Source: Isoalcanivorax pacificus W11-5 (GTDB taxonomy: Bacteria > Pseudomonadota > Gammaproteobacteria > Pseudomonadales > Alcanivoracaceae). Taken from it: a stretch of DNA of 64,000 nucleotides. Made by a program: the position numbers and the translations under genes. The notes beneath the pieces were generated by a model that did no database searches, had not been told where the DNA came from, and saw nothing but the letters and a program-made list of their open reading frames with translations. Shown here one piece after another: positions 52,372-61,859 of this stretch (position 1 is the first letter of the stretch; each line of letters starts with the position of its first letter). The stretch spans positions 124,001 to 188,000 of the forward strand of contig NZ_CP004387.1 in NCBI RefSeq assembly GCF_000299335.2, written 5' to 3'.

Positions 52372-54384
52372 ATGTCCGCCCATTCGCTGGCTTCACGCGA
52401 ACTCGCCAATGCCATTCGTGCCCTAAGCATGGACGCCGTGCAGCAGGCCAATTCAGGCCATCCCGGGGCGCCCATGGGCATGGCGGATATCGCCGAAGTG
52501 CTCTGGCGGGGCTTTCTGAAGCACAACCCGGCCAACCCGCACTGGCCGAATCGCGACCGGTTCGTGCTCTCCAACGGCCACGGCTCGATGCTGCTCTACA
52601 GCCTGCTGCACCTGACTGGCTATGACCTGTCCCTCGACGACCTGAAGAACTTCCGTCAGTTGCACAGCCCCACCGCCGGCCACCCGGAGCACGAAGAGTG
52701 CGTGGGCGTGGAAACCACCACTGGCCCGCTGGGCCAGGGGATTGCCAATGCGGTCGGCATGGCGCTGGCCGAGAAGATGCTGGCGAGCCATTTCAACCGG
52801 GACGGCTTTCCGGTGGTTGATCACTTTACCTACTGTTTCCTGGGTGATGGCTGCATGATGGAGGGCATTTCCCACGAAGTGTCGTCCCTGGCCGGCACCC
52901 TGGGCCTGGGCAAGCTGATCGCCTTCTATGATGACAACGGCATTTCCATCGACGGTGAAGTGGAAGGCTGGTTCACCGACGACACGGTGGAGCGCTTCCG
53001 CGCCTACGGCTGGCATGTGATCCCGAATGTGAACGGCCACGACGCCCTGGAAGTGCAGGCGGCGGTGGAAAATGCCCGCAAGAACACGACCCAGCCGACA
53101 CTGATCTGCTGCAAGACCATCATCGGCTTCGGCTCCCCGAACAAGCAGGGCAAGGAAGAAAGCCACGGCGCTGCCCTCGGCAATGACGAAATCGCCCTGA
53201 CCCGCCAGGCACTGAACTGGCCGCACGGCCCGTTTGAGGTGCCGGACCACATTTATGCGGCCTGGAATGCCCGGGACGCGGGCGCTCAGGCTGAGGGCGA
53301 ATGGAACGAGCTGGTGAGCGCTTACGCCCAGTCGCACCCTGATCTGGCGGGCGAACTCAAGCGCCGCCTGAGCGGTGAGTTACCGGCGGACTTCAGCGAC
53401 AAGGCCGATGCCTTTATTCGCGAGTGCCAGCAGAAGATGGAAAAGGTGGCCACCCGCAAGGCCAGCCAGAACGCACTGGATGCCTACGGCCCGCTGGTGC
53501 CGGAGCTGATCGGCGGTTCGGCCGACCTGGGCGGCTCCAACAACACCTTCTGGAAGGGCTGCAAATCGGTCACCGGCACCGATGCCAGCGGCAACTACGT
53601 TCATTACGGTGTGCGCGAATTCGGCATGACCGCGATCATGAACGGCATGCAGCTGCACGGCGGCGTGCGCCCCTATGGCGGCACCTTTCTGATGTTCATG
53701 GAATACGCCCGCAACGCGGTGCGCATGGCGGCGCTGATGAAGCAGCCCACCATGCTGGTCTATACCCACGATTCCATCGGCCTGGGTGAAGACGGCCCGA
53801 CGCACCAGCCGGTGGAGCAGCTGGCCAACCTGCGCCTGACCCCGAATGTCAGCACCTGGCGCCCCTGCGACACGGTGGAATCCGCCGTGGCCTGGAAGGC
53901 GGCCATCGAGCGCCAGGACGGCCCCACCGCACTGGTCTTCAGCCGCCAGGGACTGCCCTGCATGCAGCGTGACGACGCCACCCTGGCCAATGTGGCCCGT
54001 GGCGGCTACGTGCTGCACCAGACCGGCACCGGCACACCGGAGGCGATCATCATTGCCACCGGCTCGGAAGTGGAGCTGGCCATGCAGGCTGCCGCCGCGC
54101 TGGGTGAGCAGGGCCGCAATGTGCGCGTGGTGTCCCTGCCGAGCGTGGACACCTTCCTGGCCCAGGACGCGGCCTATCAGGAAGCCGTACTGCCGGCGGC
54201 CGTGCGCAATCGCGTGGCCGTGGAAGCGGGCATCGCGGATTACTGGTATCGCTTTGTGGGCCTGGATGGCCGCATTGTGGGCATGCACACCTTCGGCGCC
54301 TCGGCCCCGGCAGGTGACCTGTTCAAACACTTCAACATTACCGCCGAGGCGGTACAGCAGGCTGTGGCCGAGCTGATTGGATAA
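52372..54384 (+). CDS. tkt: Transketolase
   Basis: This 670-residue thiamine-diphosphate enzyme of the pentose phosphate pathway has normal length. Signatures are [20 protein letters not shown], the TPP motif GDGCMMEG to DDNGISIDG, and the pyrimidine-domain segments [12 protein letters not shown] and [30 protein letters not shown] precedes ATG 52372. It leads tkt-epd-pgk-fba, the same order as in Pseudomonas. Confidence 0.98.
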   Translation: MSAHSLASRELANAIRALSMDAVQQANSGHPGAPMGMADIAEVLWRGFLKHNPANPHWPNRDRFVLSNGHGSMLLYSLLHLTGYDLSLDDLKNFRQLHSPTAGHPEHEECVGVETTTGPLGQGIANAVGMALAEKMLASHFNRDGFPVVDHFTYCFLGDGCMMEGISHEVSSLAGTLGLGKLIAFYDDNGISIDGEVEGWFTDDTVERFRAYGWHVIPNVNGHDALEVQAAVENARKNTTQPTLICCKTIIGFGSPNKQGKEESHGAALGNDEIALTRQALNWPHGPFEVPDHIYAAWNARDAGAQAEGEWNELVSAYAQSHPDLAGELKRRLSGELPADFSDKADAFIRECQQKMEKVATRKASQNALDAYGPLVPELIGGSADLGGSNNTFWKGCKSVTGTDASGNYVHYGVREFGMTAIMNGMQLHGGVRPYGGTFLMFMEYARNAVRMAALMKQPTMLVYTHDSIGLGEDGPTHQPVEQLANLRLTPNVSTWRPCDTVESAVAWKAAIERQDGPTALVFSRQGLPCMQRDDATLANVARGGYVLHQTGTGTPEAIIIATGSEVELAMQAAAALGEQGRNVRVVSLPSVDTFLAQDAAYQEAVLPAAVRNRVAVEAGIADYWYRFVGLDGRIVGMHTFGASAPAGDLFKHFNITAEAVQQAVAELIG

Positions 54385-54388
54385 CCCT

Positions 54389-55417
54389 ATGCGCGTGGCG
54401 CTCAACGGCTACGGCCGTATCGGCCGCTCTTTTGTCCGTGCCCTGCTGGAGCGCGAGGCGGGCGGCTGGCGGGCGCCTTTCACGCTGGTGGCGGTGAACG
54501 ATCTCGGGCGCCCGGAAGACCTGTACTACCTCAGCCGTTTCGACAGCACGCACGGCCCCTGTCGGGTGCCGGTGGCGCTGGAGCAGGGTGCCGACGGTCC
54601 GCAACTGCTGCTGGGCGAACACCGGGCGCGCCTGCTCTCGGAAGCCGAGCCGGCGGCGCTGCCCTGGCGGGCGCTGGAGGCGGCGCTGGTGCTGGAATGC
54701 ACCGGGGTGTTCCGGGCGCACGATGAAGCGGCCCGGCACCTGTCGGCGGGGGCGGAACGGGTCATCATCGGTGCCGTGCCCTTTGATCACGCCGACGCCA
54801 TGCTGGTCTACGGTATCAACCACACACAGCTCCAGCCGGGGCAGCGGGTGCTGTCGGCAGCGTCCTGTACCACGCACGCCATCGCGCCGCTGCTGGCCGC
54901 GCTGGACGAGGCGTTCGGTGTGGAACAGGTGCTGATGAAAGAGGTCCACGCCTATACCTCGGACCAGAGCCTGCTGGATCATGTGCACCGCGATCCGCGC
55001 CGCGGCCGGGCGGCGGCACAGAACATCGTGCCTACCACGTCGAGCGCCATCGGCGCGGTGCAGCAGATACTGCCGCGCCTGAACGGGCGCGTCAGCGGCG
55101 ACTCGATCCGGGTGCCGACACTGAACGTGGCGATGGTGGACCTGACGCTGCGGCTGACCAGAACGCCCTCGGTGCCGCAGCTCAACGAGCTGTTCATCCG
55201 GCGCGTTGACGAAGTGCCCTGGCTGATCGGCTACAATGCCGAGCCGCTGGTCAGTGTGGACTTCAACCACCGCAGCGAATCGGTGATTTTCGACGCCACC
55301 CAGACCCGCGTGCAGGGCGACATGGTGCGGGTGGTGGCCTGGTACGACAACGAATGGGGCTATGCCAACCGGCTGCTGGACCTGGTGAGCTGGATGGCGG
55401 AGCAGGAATCAGTCTGA
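54389..55417 (+). CDS. epd: Erythrose-4-phosphate / glyceraldehyde-3-phosphate dehydrogenase-like
   Basis: This 342-residue NAD-dependent dehydrogenase has the Rossmann start MRVALNGYGRIGRSFVRAL, the nucleophile cysteine in SAASCTTHAIAPLL, TTSSAIGAVQQILPRLNGRVSG and the C-terminal WYDNEWGYANRLLDL. The GAPDH superfamily also includes GapA. Position between tkt and pgk and the divergence from GapA patterns favour Epd, which makes 4-phosphoerythronate for PLP synthesis. The start is 4 nt after the tkt stop. GAPDH activity is a real alternative. Confidence 0.9.
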   Translation: MRVALNGYGRIGRSFVRALLEREAGGWRAPFTLVAVNDLGRPEDLYYLSRFDSTHGPCRVPVALEQGADGPQLLLGEHRARLLSEAEPAALPWRALEAALVLECTGVFRAHDEAARHLSAGAERVIIGAVPFDHADAMLVYGINHTQLQPGQRVLSAASCTTHAIAPLLAALDEAFGVEQVLMKEVHAYTSDQSLLDHVHRDPRRGRAAAQNIVPTTSSAIGAVQQILPRLNGRVSGDSIRVPTLNVAMVDLTLRLTRTPSVPQLNELFIRRVDEVPWLIGYNAEPLVSVDFNHRSESVIFDATQTRVQGDMVRVVAWYDNEWGYANRLLDLVSWMAEQESV

Positions 55418-55468
55418 CGTCTGACGCCAACTGCTCCAAGCGTCCGACGTCCGACGTCCGACGTCCGA
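55412..55468 (+). repeat. Heptamer tandem repeats after epd
   Basis: GTCTGAC is repeated twice (55412-55426, including the epd stop), and CGTCCGA is repeated four times in tandem at 55441-55468. The units are related (one base different). The first block occurs again, inverted, after pgk. Confidence 0.85.
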
Positions 55469-55543
55469 CCAATCAACAACGGCCTCCGGCTTGCCGGCGG
55501 CACGGTGCAACGAACGAACACGCGATACTTGAGGTACACAACG

Positions 55544-56707
55544 ATGTCCATTCTTCGCATGACGGATCTGGATCTGAAAGGCAAACGGGTACTGATCCGC
55601 GAAGATCTCAACGTGCCGGTGAAAGACGGCAAAGTCACCAGCGACGCCCGCATCCGTGCGTCGTTGCCGACCATTCGCCACGCGCTGGATGCCGGCGCGC
55701 GGGTCATGCTGCTGTCGCACCTGGGCCGCCCGGAAGAGGGCGTGTTTGATGAAGCCGCCTCGCTGAAGCCGGTGGCTGAACACCTGGGCATGCTGCTGGA
55801 GCGCAATGTACCGCTGGTGCGCGACTGGCTGGAAGGCGTGGACGTGGCACCGGGCGAGCTGGTGCTGTGCGAGAACGTCCGCTTCAACCAGGGCGAAAAG
55901 AAAGACGACGAAGCACTGTCGAAAAAAATGGCGGCGCTGTGCGATATCTTCGTGATGGATGCCTTCGGCACCGCACACCGCGCCCAGGCGTCGACCCACG
56001 GTGTGGCCAGGTTCGCCCCGGTCGCCTGCGCCGGCCCGCTGCTGGCGGCCGAGCTGGATGCGCTGGGTCAGGCACTGAAAAACCCGGAAAAACCGCTGGT
56101 GGCCATCGTCGGGGGCGCCAAGGTCTCCACCAAGCTGGAAGTGCTGGAATCGCTGGCCGATAAAGTGGACCAGCTGATCGTCGGCGGCGGTATCGCCAAC
56201 ACCTTCCTGGCGGCGGCGGGCAAGCCGGTGGGTAAATCACTGTGCGAGCACGACCTGATTCCGTCGGCGCAAAAGATCGCCGAAAAAGTACATATCCCGC
56301 TGCCGGTGGATGTGGTGGTGGCGAAGGAATTTTCCGCCGAGGCGGAAGCGACGGTGAAAAGCGTGGACGACGTCGCCGAGGACGACATGATTCTCGACGT
56401 CGGCCCGAAGACCGCGCACGTCTTCGCCGCGCTGATGAAAGAAGCGCGCACCATCGTCTGGAACGGTCCGGTGGGCGTGTTCGAGTTCGAGCAGTTCGGC
56501 GGCGGCACCCAGGAAATGGCCGAGGCGATTGCCGAGAGCGATGCCTTCTCTATTGCCGGCGGTGGCGATACGCTGGCGGCCGTGGACAAGTACGGCATTG
56601 CCGACAAGGTATCCTATATTTCAACGGGCGGCGGCGCCTTCCTGGAATTTCTGGAAGGCAAGACGTTGCCGGCCGTGGCGGTACTCGAAGAACGCGCGAA
56701 AGACTGA
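55544..56707 (+). CDS. pgk: Phosphoglycerate kinase
   Basis: This 387-residue two-domain kinase has [15 protein letters not shown] near the N-terminus, [12 protein letters not shown], the [19 protein letters not shown] segment, [16 protein letters not shown], and the nucleotide-site sequences [10 protein letters not shown] and [14 protein letters not shown]. It transfers phosphate between 1,3-bisphosphoglycerate and ADP. GAGG precedes ATG 55544 by about 9 nt. The flanking intergenic regions carry matching inverted heptamer repeats. Confidence 0.98.
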   Translation: MSILRMTDLDLKGKRVLIREDLNVPVKDGKVTSDARIRASLPTIRHALDAGARVMLLSHLGRPEEGVFDEAASLKPVAEHLGMLLERNVPLVRDWLEGVDVAPGELVLCENVRFNQGEKKDDEALSKKMAALCDIFVMDAFGTAHRAQASTHGVARFAPVACAGPLLAAELDALGQALKNPEKPLVAIVGGAKVSTKLEVLESLADKVDQLIVGGGIANTFLAAAGKPVGKSLCEHDLIPSAQKIAEKVHIPLPVDVVVAKEFSAEAEATVKSVDDVAEDDMILDVGPKTAHVFAALMKEARTIVWNGPVGVFEFEQFGGGTQEMAEAIAESDAFSIAGGGDTLAAVDKYGIADKVSYISTGGGAFLEFLEGKTLPAVAVLEERAKD

Positions 56708-56714
56708 TTTTCTG

Positions 56715-56730
56715 CGTCAGACGTCAGACG
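56715..56730 (-). repeat. Inverted copy of the heptamer repeat after pgk
   Basis: CGTCAGACGTCAGACG is the exact reverse complement, over 15 nt, of the GTCTGAC repeat block at 55412-55426. The two copies flank pgk in opposite orientation. Confidence 0.85.
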
Positions 56731-56787
56731 CTATACAGAACACCCATGCGGTAGAGACTACCGCCCGAACGGAGACAGGGGACAGAT

Positions 56788-57852
56788 ATGGCACTCATCA
56801 GCCTGCGTCAGTTGCTGGATCACGCCGCCGAATACGGTTATGGCGTACCGGCCTTCAACGTCAACAACCTGGAACAGATGCGCGCCATCATGGAAGCGGC
56901 CGATGAGACCGATTCCCCGGTGATCGTGCAGGCGTCCGCCGGTGCCCGCAAATACGCCGGCGCGCCGTTCCTGCGCCACCTGATCCTGGCGGCCGTGGAA
57001 GAGTTTCCGCATATCCCGGTGGTCATGCACCAGGATCACGGCACCAGCCCGGCGGTGTGCCAGCGTTCCATCCAGCTCGGTTTTTCCTCGGTGATGATGG
57101 ACGGCTCGCTGGGCGAAGACGGCAAGACGCCGATGGACTACGACTACAACGTGCGCGTCACGCAGACCGCTGTGGCCATGGCCCACGCCTGCGGCGTGTC
57201 CGTGGAAGGCGAGCTGGGTTGTCTGGGGTCGCTGGAAACCGGCCAGGCCGGTGAAGAAGACGGTATCGGCGCCGAAGGCACCCTGGACCACAGCCAGATG
57301 CTGACCGATCCGGAAGAAGCGGCTGATTTCGTGAAAGCGACCAAAGTGGACGCCCTCGCGATTGCCATCGGCACCAGTCACGGCGCCTACAAGTTCACCC
57401 GCCCGCCGACCGGCGATATCCTGGCCATCGACCGCATCAAGGCGATCCATGCGCGCATCCCGGATACCCATCTGGTGATGCACGGTTCGTCTTCCGTGCC
57501 GCAGGAATGGCTGAAAGTGATCAACGAATTCGGCGGCGAAATCCCGGAAACCTACGGCGTGCCGGTGGAAGAAATCCAGGAAGGCATCAAGCACGGTGTG
57601 CGCAAGGTCAACATCGACACCGACTTGCGCCTGGCCAGCACCGGCGCCATCCGCCGCTTCCTGGCGCAGAACACGTCCGAGTTCGACCCGCGCAAATACC
57701 TGGCGGTGGCCACCAAGGCGATGAAAGAGATCTGCCTGGCCCGCTACGAAGCCTTCGGCACCGCAGGCAACGCCAGCAAGATCAAGGCGCTGTCGCTGGA
57801 AGAGATGTTCATCCGCTACGAAAAAGGCGAGCTGGACCCGCGCGTCAACTGA
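56788..57852 (+). CDS. fba: Fructose-bisphosphate aldolase, class II
   Basis: This 354-residue zinc aldolase has the metal-site [48 protein letters not shown] and [13 protein letters not shown], with the C-terminal [11 protein letters not shown] phosphate-binding region. It cleaves and forms fructose-1,6-bisphosphate; the length and motifs fit the Calvin/gluconeogenic (CbbA-like) subgroup common in Pseudomonas. A strong terminator ends the tkt-epd-pgk-fba unit. Confidence 0.98.
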   Translation: MALISLRQLLDHAAEYGYGVPAFNVNNLEQMRAIMEAADETDSPVIVQASAGARKYAGAPFLRHLILAAVEEFPHIPVVMHQDHGTSPAVCQRSIQLGFSSVMMDGSLGEDGKTPMDYDYNVRVTQTAVAMAHACGVSVEGELGCLGSLETGQAGEEDGIGAEGTLDHSQMLTDPEEAADFVKATKVDALAIAIGTSHGAYKFTRPPTGDILAIDRIKAIHARIPDTHLVMHGSSSVPQEWLKVINEFGGEIPETYGVPVEEIQEGIKHGVRKVNIDTDLRLASTGAIRRFLAQNTSEFDPRKYLAVATKAMKEICLARYEAFGTAGNASKIKALSLEEMFIRYEKGELDPRVN

Positions 57853-57868
57853 CGCCACCGGCTGTCTC

Positions 57869-57901
57869 GCAAAGCCTCTCCCGTGAGAGGCTTTGCTTTT
57901 T
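57869..57901 (+). terminator. Rho-independent terminator of fba
   Basis: A perfect 12-bp stem (GCAAAGCCTCTC with GAGAGGCTTTGC), CCGT loop and five T follow fba by 16 nt. Confidence 0.95.
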
Positions 57902-57958
57902 CCGGGCTGCCGGCTCGCCCGCTTTCGCCCCCCGGCCGGCATGGTTATGCTATCGCCC

Positions 57959-58915
57959 ATGAACCCGCCTCCCTTCAACGCCCAGCTCATCCAGCAGGCC
58001 TGGCAGCCACTGGACTGGAAAACGCCGCAGCAAATCAGCGGCGAGGCGCGGCGTTATGCCGAGTATTACGGCATCGACTTTGCGGGCCGTTTCCCCGGCC
58101 TGTTGCACGGGTTCGGATACTTTGAGGCGGCGAACCACACCCTTGCCATTCATGCCTGGATGCCGCCGAAGGCGCGCGGCACGGTGCTGGTGCTGCACGG
58201 CTATTTCGACCATGTCGGCCTGTACCGGCATGTTATCGGGCACTTGCTGGAGCTGAATTACGCGGTGTTGGCCTATGATCTGCCTGGCCACGGACTGTCC
58301 TCCGGGCCGCGTGCGGCGATTGAGGATTTTCTGGTGTACCGCGAGGTGCTGAGCCAGTGCCTGGCCCATGAGCAGAACCAGTTTCCCCGCCCCTGGCATG
58401 CGTTGGCACAGAGTACCGGTGGCGCGATCATCATGGATTACCTGGTGAGCGGTGGTGGTGGCGAGGAACCGGCGCCGTTCGAGAAAGTGATTCTGCTCGC
58501 ACCGCTGGTCAGGCCGATGGCCTGGCGTTCCGGCAAATTGCTGCACAGCCTGGTCAGCCCGTTTCGCGATTACATCCGCCGCGTCTTTACAGTGAATTCC
58601 AATGATCCGGACTTTCTGCATTTTCTGGAGCATCTGGACCCACTGCAGCATCGTGCGCTGTCGTCACGCTGGGTGGGTGCGTTGAAAAAATGGGTGCCGG
58701 GTTTTGAGCGTGCCAGTGCTGTGCGCATCAGCCCGGTGATCATCCAGGGTGACATGGACGAAACCGTGGACTGGCGTCATAACCTGTCCATCATCGAAGA
58801 CAAATTCAATCAGCCCGAGGTCCACATCCTCAAGGGCGCCCGCCATCAGCTCGCCAACGAGCACCCGGATATTCGCGCGCAGGTCAACCGCATCCTCGAC
58901 AACCATCTCGGCTGA
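57959..58915 (+). CDS. Alpha/beta hydrolase, lysophospholipase/monoglyceride lipase-like
   Basis: This 318-residue hydrolase resembles the PldB/monoacylglycerol lipase group: VLVLHGYFDHVGLYRHVIGHL, YDLPGHGLSSGPRAAIEDF, the nucleophile serine in ALAQSTGGAIIMDYL, the acid in IQGDMDETVDWRHN and the histidine in KGARHQLANE. The Q-S-T-G-G nucleophile elbow is a variant of GxSxG. No signal peptide is present. ATG 57959 is chosen because the upstream extension overlaps the terminator. The substrate is inferred to be a lysolipid or monoglyceride. Confidence 0.88.
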   Translation: MNPPPFNAQLIQQAWQPLDWKTPQQISGEARRYAEYYGIDFAGRFPGLLHGFGYFEAANHTLAIHAWMPPKARGTVLVLHGYFDHVGLYRHVIGHLLELNYAVLAYDLPGHGLSSGPRAAIEDFLVYREVLSQCLAHEQNQFPRPWHALAQSTGGAIIMDYLVSGGGGEEPAPFEKVILLAPLVRPMAWRSGKLLHSLVSPFRDYIRRVFTVNSNDPDFLHFLEHLDPLQHRALSSRWVGALKKWVPGFERASAVRISPVIIQGDMDETVDWRHNLSIIEDKFNQPEVHILKGARHQLANEHPDIRAQVNRILDNHLG

Positions 58916-58982
58916 CGTTTCCGGATTTTCGATTGTTTTACAAGCCGCCTGACGCATCGCTGACAGCCCGTGCAGTACTCTA

Positions 58983-59125
58983 GCAGGGCGTTGAAAAAGC
59001 TTTTTCAAGCCACCTTTGCGGCGCAGGTCCACAAAGGTGGGCACGCACAACCAGGCGCAACAAGCGCTTGATTATGCTGATGGCTTGATTGAGCCGTCAG
59101 CACAGGCTGTTTTTCAACAGCCTGC
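58983..59125. mobile_element. MITE-like structured repeat
   Basis: A 143-bp segment is bounded by imperfect inverted ends (GCAGGgcGTTGAAAAA at 58983-58998 and its complement at 59110-59125, 14 of 16 matching). It contains nested hairpins: a TTGAAAAAGCTTTTTCAA palindrome, CCACCTTTG/CAAAGGTGG (59010-59040), TGCTGA/TCAGCA and a final CAGGCTGTT/AACAGCCTG. It codes for nothing. The structure fits a non-autonomous transposable or REP-like element. No clear target duplication is seen. Confidence 0.55.
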
Positions 59126-59166
59126 GAGTGGCCAACAGGACATCAAGCCAGCCGGAGGGACCACTG

Positions 59167-59460
59167 ATGAATAACCGCCTGAACATCACGCTGGCGCTCG
59201 CCCTGGGGCTGTCACTCAGCCTCGGTGCGGTGGCCAATACCGAAACAACCCGGGAGGACCGCCTGGAACGCGTGCAGGCCGCTGTCAATGCAGCCAATGA
59301 GCGTACCCGTTCCGACGACGCGCGCGAGTACATTGCCGAGCGCGGTTACGAGACCCGCAAGACGGTGGCGGAACGTAATCTCGGTGAGAACGCAACGCCA
59401 CCATCACGCGCTTACGATGAAAGCGCCCAGCGCCCCAGCACGCTTGAAGCAACGCCATAA
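59167..59460 (+). CDS. Small secreted protein, unknown
   Basis: This 97-residue protein has a signal peptide (MNNRLNITLALALGLSLSLGAVA) and a charged helical mature part with many Arg and Glu (REDRLERVQAAVNAANERTR). No family is recognised. GGAGG lies 8 nt before ATG 59167. It may be periplasmic. It begins 41 nt right of the MITE-like repeat, which could hold its promoter. Confidence 0.7.
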   Translation: MNNRLNITLALALGLSLSLGAVANTETTREDRLERVQAAVNAANERTRSDDAREYIAERGYETRKTVAERNLGENATPPSRAYDESAQRPSTLEATP

Positions 59461-59513
59461 CAAGCGCCAGGAAGGCGGCAACGGTTTCAGTTCAGATAAG
59501 GAAGGACCAGACG

Positions 59514-60023
59514 ATGAAAACGTGGATGATGATTGCAGGTACAGCCGGCGCACTGACGTTCGCCGGGATTGCCCAGGCACAGGAAGCCCGCCCTTATTTC
59601 GGTGCGCAGTATAATTTTGCCGAAGTGGACGGCGGTGGCGATGAAGCCGAGTTCGATGTCTTCAGTGGCCGCCTGGGTGTGGAGTTCAATCAGTTTCTGG
59701 CGCTGGAAGCGCGCGCCGGTTTCGGCGTAGGCGATGACCGCGTCAACGGTGTGAAAGTGGAACTGGACCATTACTACGGCCTGTACGCAAAACTGGCGCT
59801 GGCCAACGAAAGCCAGTTCACGCCCTATCTGCTCGGCGGCTACACAAAGGTGAAAACCGATCCGCGGCTGGGCTCGGATAACGAAGACGATTTTGGCTAC
59901 GGCATCGGTGTGGATTTTGATCTGGATCAGGCGCTGTCCCTGAACCTGGAATACGCCCGCCTGCTGGACGCCAGTGATGTGGATATGGATGCCATGTCGC
60001 TCGGCTTCACCTACCGCTTCTGA
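59514..60023 (+). CDS. OmpA-like beta-barrel outer-membrane protein
   Basis: This 169-residue protein has a signal peptide (cleaved near AQAQ) and eight predicted strands typical of a small porin-fold barrel (PF13505-like): PYFGAQYNFAEV, FSGRLGVEFNQFLALEARAGFG, the HYYGLYAKLAL and PYLLGGYTK strands, ending in GFTYRF. The C-terminal phenylalanine fits BAM recognition. Function is unknown; adhesion or stability roles are typical. Confidence 0.87.
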   Translation: MKTWMMIAGTAGALTFAGIAQAQEARPYFGAQYNFAEVDGGGDEAEFDVFSGRLGVEFNQFLALEARAGFGVGDDRVNGVKVELDHYYGLYAKLALANESQFTPYLLGGYTKVKTDPRLGSDNEDDFGYGIGVDFDLDQALSLNLEYARLLDASDVDMDAMSLGFTYRF

Positions 60024-60029
60024 CGAGGC

Positions 60030-60056
60030 AACGGCGCCGGCCCTGCCGGCGCCGTT
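60030..60056 (+). terminator. Hairpin after the barrel gene
   Basis: An 11-bp stem (AACGGCGCCGG with CCGGCGCCGTT) with a CCCTG loop lies 6 nt past the stop. The T-run is weak (TTCATT). Confidence 0.7.
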
Positions 60057-60112
60057 CATTCACGCCCCACAGGATTGCCTGCGTTATGCTCGGGATAATG
60101 TGGAGGTGAGAG

Positions 60113-60478
60113 ATGAAACCATTCCTGCTGAATGTTCTGCTGCTGGCGCTGCCTCTGGCTCCGATTTGCGCGTTGGCGCAGGGCAGCTTGTCACCCCGCC
60201 CCCTCTATCAACCTGATCGCAATGCCGAGCAGGCGCGGGAGCAGGCGCGCCAGCGCAGTGAGGCAACACAGGACGCGTCACGGCAACGCCAGCAGCGATT
60301 GCTGGATCAGGGCGGGCAACGCCAGCAGCAGTTGCAGCAGCGTGACGCGCAGCGCTCTGAGGCCTACCAGCGCCGCAGGGACGAGGCATCGCGGCGGGCG
60401 GATGATCAGCTGCGCGAGAGTGATGAAGAAACGGCGCGGCGAATGCAGGAGCTGAGAGACAACGCAGCGGGGAAATAA
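60113..60478 (+). CDS. Gln/Arg-rich periplasmic protein, unknown
   Basis: This 121-residue protein has a signal peptide (ending near ALAQG). The mature region is almost entirely Gln, Arg, Glu and Ala (AEQAREQARQRSEATQ), probably a long helix or coiled coil. No family is recognised. It converges with the CsgG-like gene across a shared hairpin. Confidence 0.75.
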   Translation: MKPFLLNVLLLALPLAPICALAQGSLSPRPLYQPDRNAEQAREQARQRSEATQDASRQRQQRLLDQGGQRQQQLQQRDAQRSEAYQRRRDEASRRADDQLRESDEETARRMQELRDNAAGK

Positions 60479-60481
60479 CAA

Positions 60482-60512
60482 CACCCTCCCCCTGAAAAGA
60501 AGAGGGAGGGTG
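60482..60512. terminator. Shared hairpin between convergent genes
   Basis: CACCCTCCC pairs with GGGAGGGTG around a 13-nt loop between stops at 60478 and 60521. It can serve both strands. Confidence 0.6.
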
Positions 60513-60520
60513 GGCGCTGG

Positions 60521-61804
60521 TCAATCCCAGCTGATCGGGGCTTCGGACGAACCAGGTGTCATCGGTCGGCCGGGCCCGCTCGGGCGGCGGGTATCTGCCG
60601 GCACATTCCGCACCACGGCCTGCTCGTTCAGGCTGCCGCGATCACCGTCCACCAGTTCCGCCACGGCGTAGTCCTGCTGCACGTCCGTGACACGCAGCGT
60701 GGCCAGGGCCGGGGTTTCCAGGCGAATGGCCAGGCCGGTGTCGGGATCTTTCATTTCGCCGTCGAGCTGGTGCACGGTGAGTTGCTGGCCTGTGCTCAGG
60801 CGGCCGCTGCCCTGGGTGATGTAGACGCGATCACCCTGCACGCTCAGCACGCGCACCGGGTACAGCGCATCCATCACTTCGCCGGTCAGCGCGCGGGCCA
60901 CGTCCGGGTACAGGAATTCGCCGATACGTTCCGGCTCACGGTCCGGGTCGATGTCGGCCTCGCGCAGTTTGCTGCGCAGCGTGCCCGGTGCTTCGGTGTA
61001 ATTGAAGGTGCCGGCGCGCAGTACGCCGCCCGTGGCGGTTTCCAGCAGCCGGTACTGGATGCGGATGACGGGCTCAAGCGTGTTGAATTGCGCGCCATAG
61101 TAGCTGCGGCCGGGGCGGCCGAGCTGGAACGATTCGATGTCGCCCACCAGCACCAGATCCGCACCCTGCTGGCGGCCCAGGCGGACCTGTTCTTCCGGCA
61201 TCAGGCTGCTGGCGCTGACGGCGCGCTCGCCGGCCACGTCGGCGCTGTAATCGCGGTCGAGAATGCGCAAGCGGCCGCTGTCGGCGAAGCTGGTGACCAG
61301 CGCGTTGCGCAGATTGCTGCGCACTGTGGCCGGCGGGATCGGCCGGCCCAGGTCATAGCTGCTGCCGCTGGTGCGCAGGGTGCCGATCACCAGTGACGGC
61401 AATGCGCTGCGGTCCGGGCCGATGGACTTGTGCGTGAGCAGCCGCGCTTCCACGCGCGCCTGCCACAGGTCTTCGTTGACCTGTTTGGTATCAAGCACGC
61501 GATAGCCCTGCACGGGCGCCAGCGTCGGCAGGCGGGCTTCCGGCTCGCTGCGCCAGGTACCGGTGGCGATTTGCTGGCTCACCACCCATTCGTAGGTCTG
61601 GCTGCGGAAATCCGGGTCCAGCGTCACGGTCACGCCCAGTCCCTGGCGGGCCGCCTCCACCAGCGCATTGGCAACGGCAGTCTGTGGCGTGCTGCCAAAG
61701 CCGGTGGCTTCGCGGGTGACGGTCTCGGTGGCGGCGTGGCTGTGCTGGGAAAACAGCAGTGCGAAAACAACAGCGGAAATCAGGAAACGATACAGGGTGC
61801 GCAT
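60521..61804 (-). CDS. CsgG-like envelope protein
   Basis: This 427-residue protein has a signal peptide (MRTLYRFLISAVVFALLFSQHSHA) without a lipobox. The central part (about 150-300) resembles the CsgG/LpoB fold: LVTSFADSGRLRILDRDYSAD, ADLVLVGDIESFQL, IRIQYRLLETATGGVLRAG. The C-terminal part (about 330-410) looks like an extra beta domain (VLSVQGDRVYITQGSGRLSTG). It lies in a row with LpoB, a YcfL-like lipoprotein and a COG3014-like protein, so a cell-wall or secretion role is suggested by context. Confidence 0.82.
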   Translation of the reverse strand: MRTLYRFLISAVVFALLFSQHSHAATETVTREATGFGSTPQTAVANALVEAARQGLGVTVTLDPDFRSQTYEWVVSQQIATGTWRSEPEARLPTLAPVQGYRVLDTKQVNEDLWQARVEARLLTHKSIGPDRSALPSLVIGTLRTSGSSYDLGRPIPPATVRSNLRNALVTSFADSGRLRILDRDYSADVAGERAVSASSLMPEEQVRLGRQQGADLVLVGDIESFQLGRPGRSYYGAQFNTLEPVIRIQYRLLETATGGVLRAGTFNYTEAPGTLRSKLREADIDPDREPERIGEFLYPDVARALTGEVMDALYPVRVLSVQGDRVYITQGSGRLSTGQQLTVHQLDGEMKDPDTGLAIRLETPALATLRVTDVQQDYAVAELVDGDRGSLNEQAVVRNVPADTRRPSGPGRPMTPGSSEAPISWD

Positions 61805-61859
61805 GGTGCCATCCTCTTGCTGCGCAAACGGGCCCGGCGTGGCCGCCGGGCCGCAGGCG

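Noticed and set aside
52149-52574. Missing hxsD on the minus strand upstream of hxsB
   Set aside because: The frame overlaps tkt and has no HxsD-like sequence; it is a shadow of transketolase.
55441-55468. CGTCCGA tandem repeat as a CRISPR array
   Set aside because: Units are 7 bp, directly adjacent, with no spacers and no cas genes nearby.
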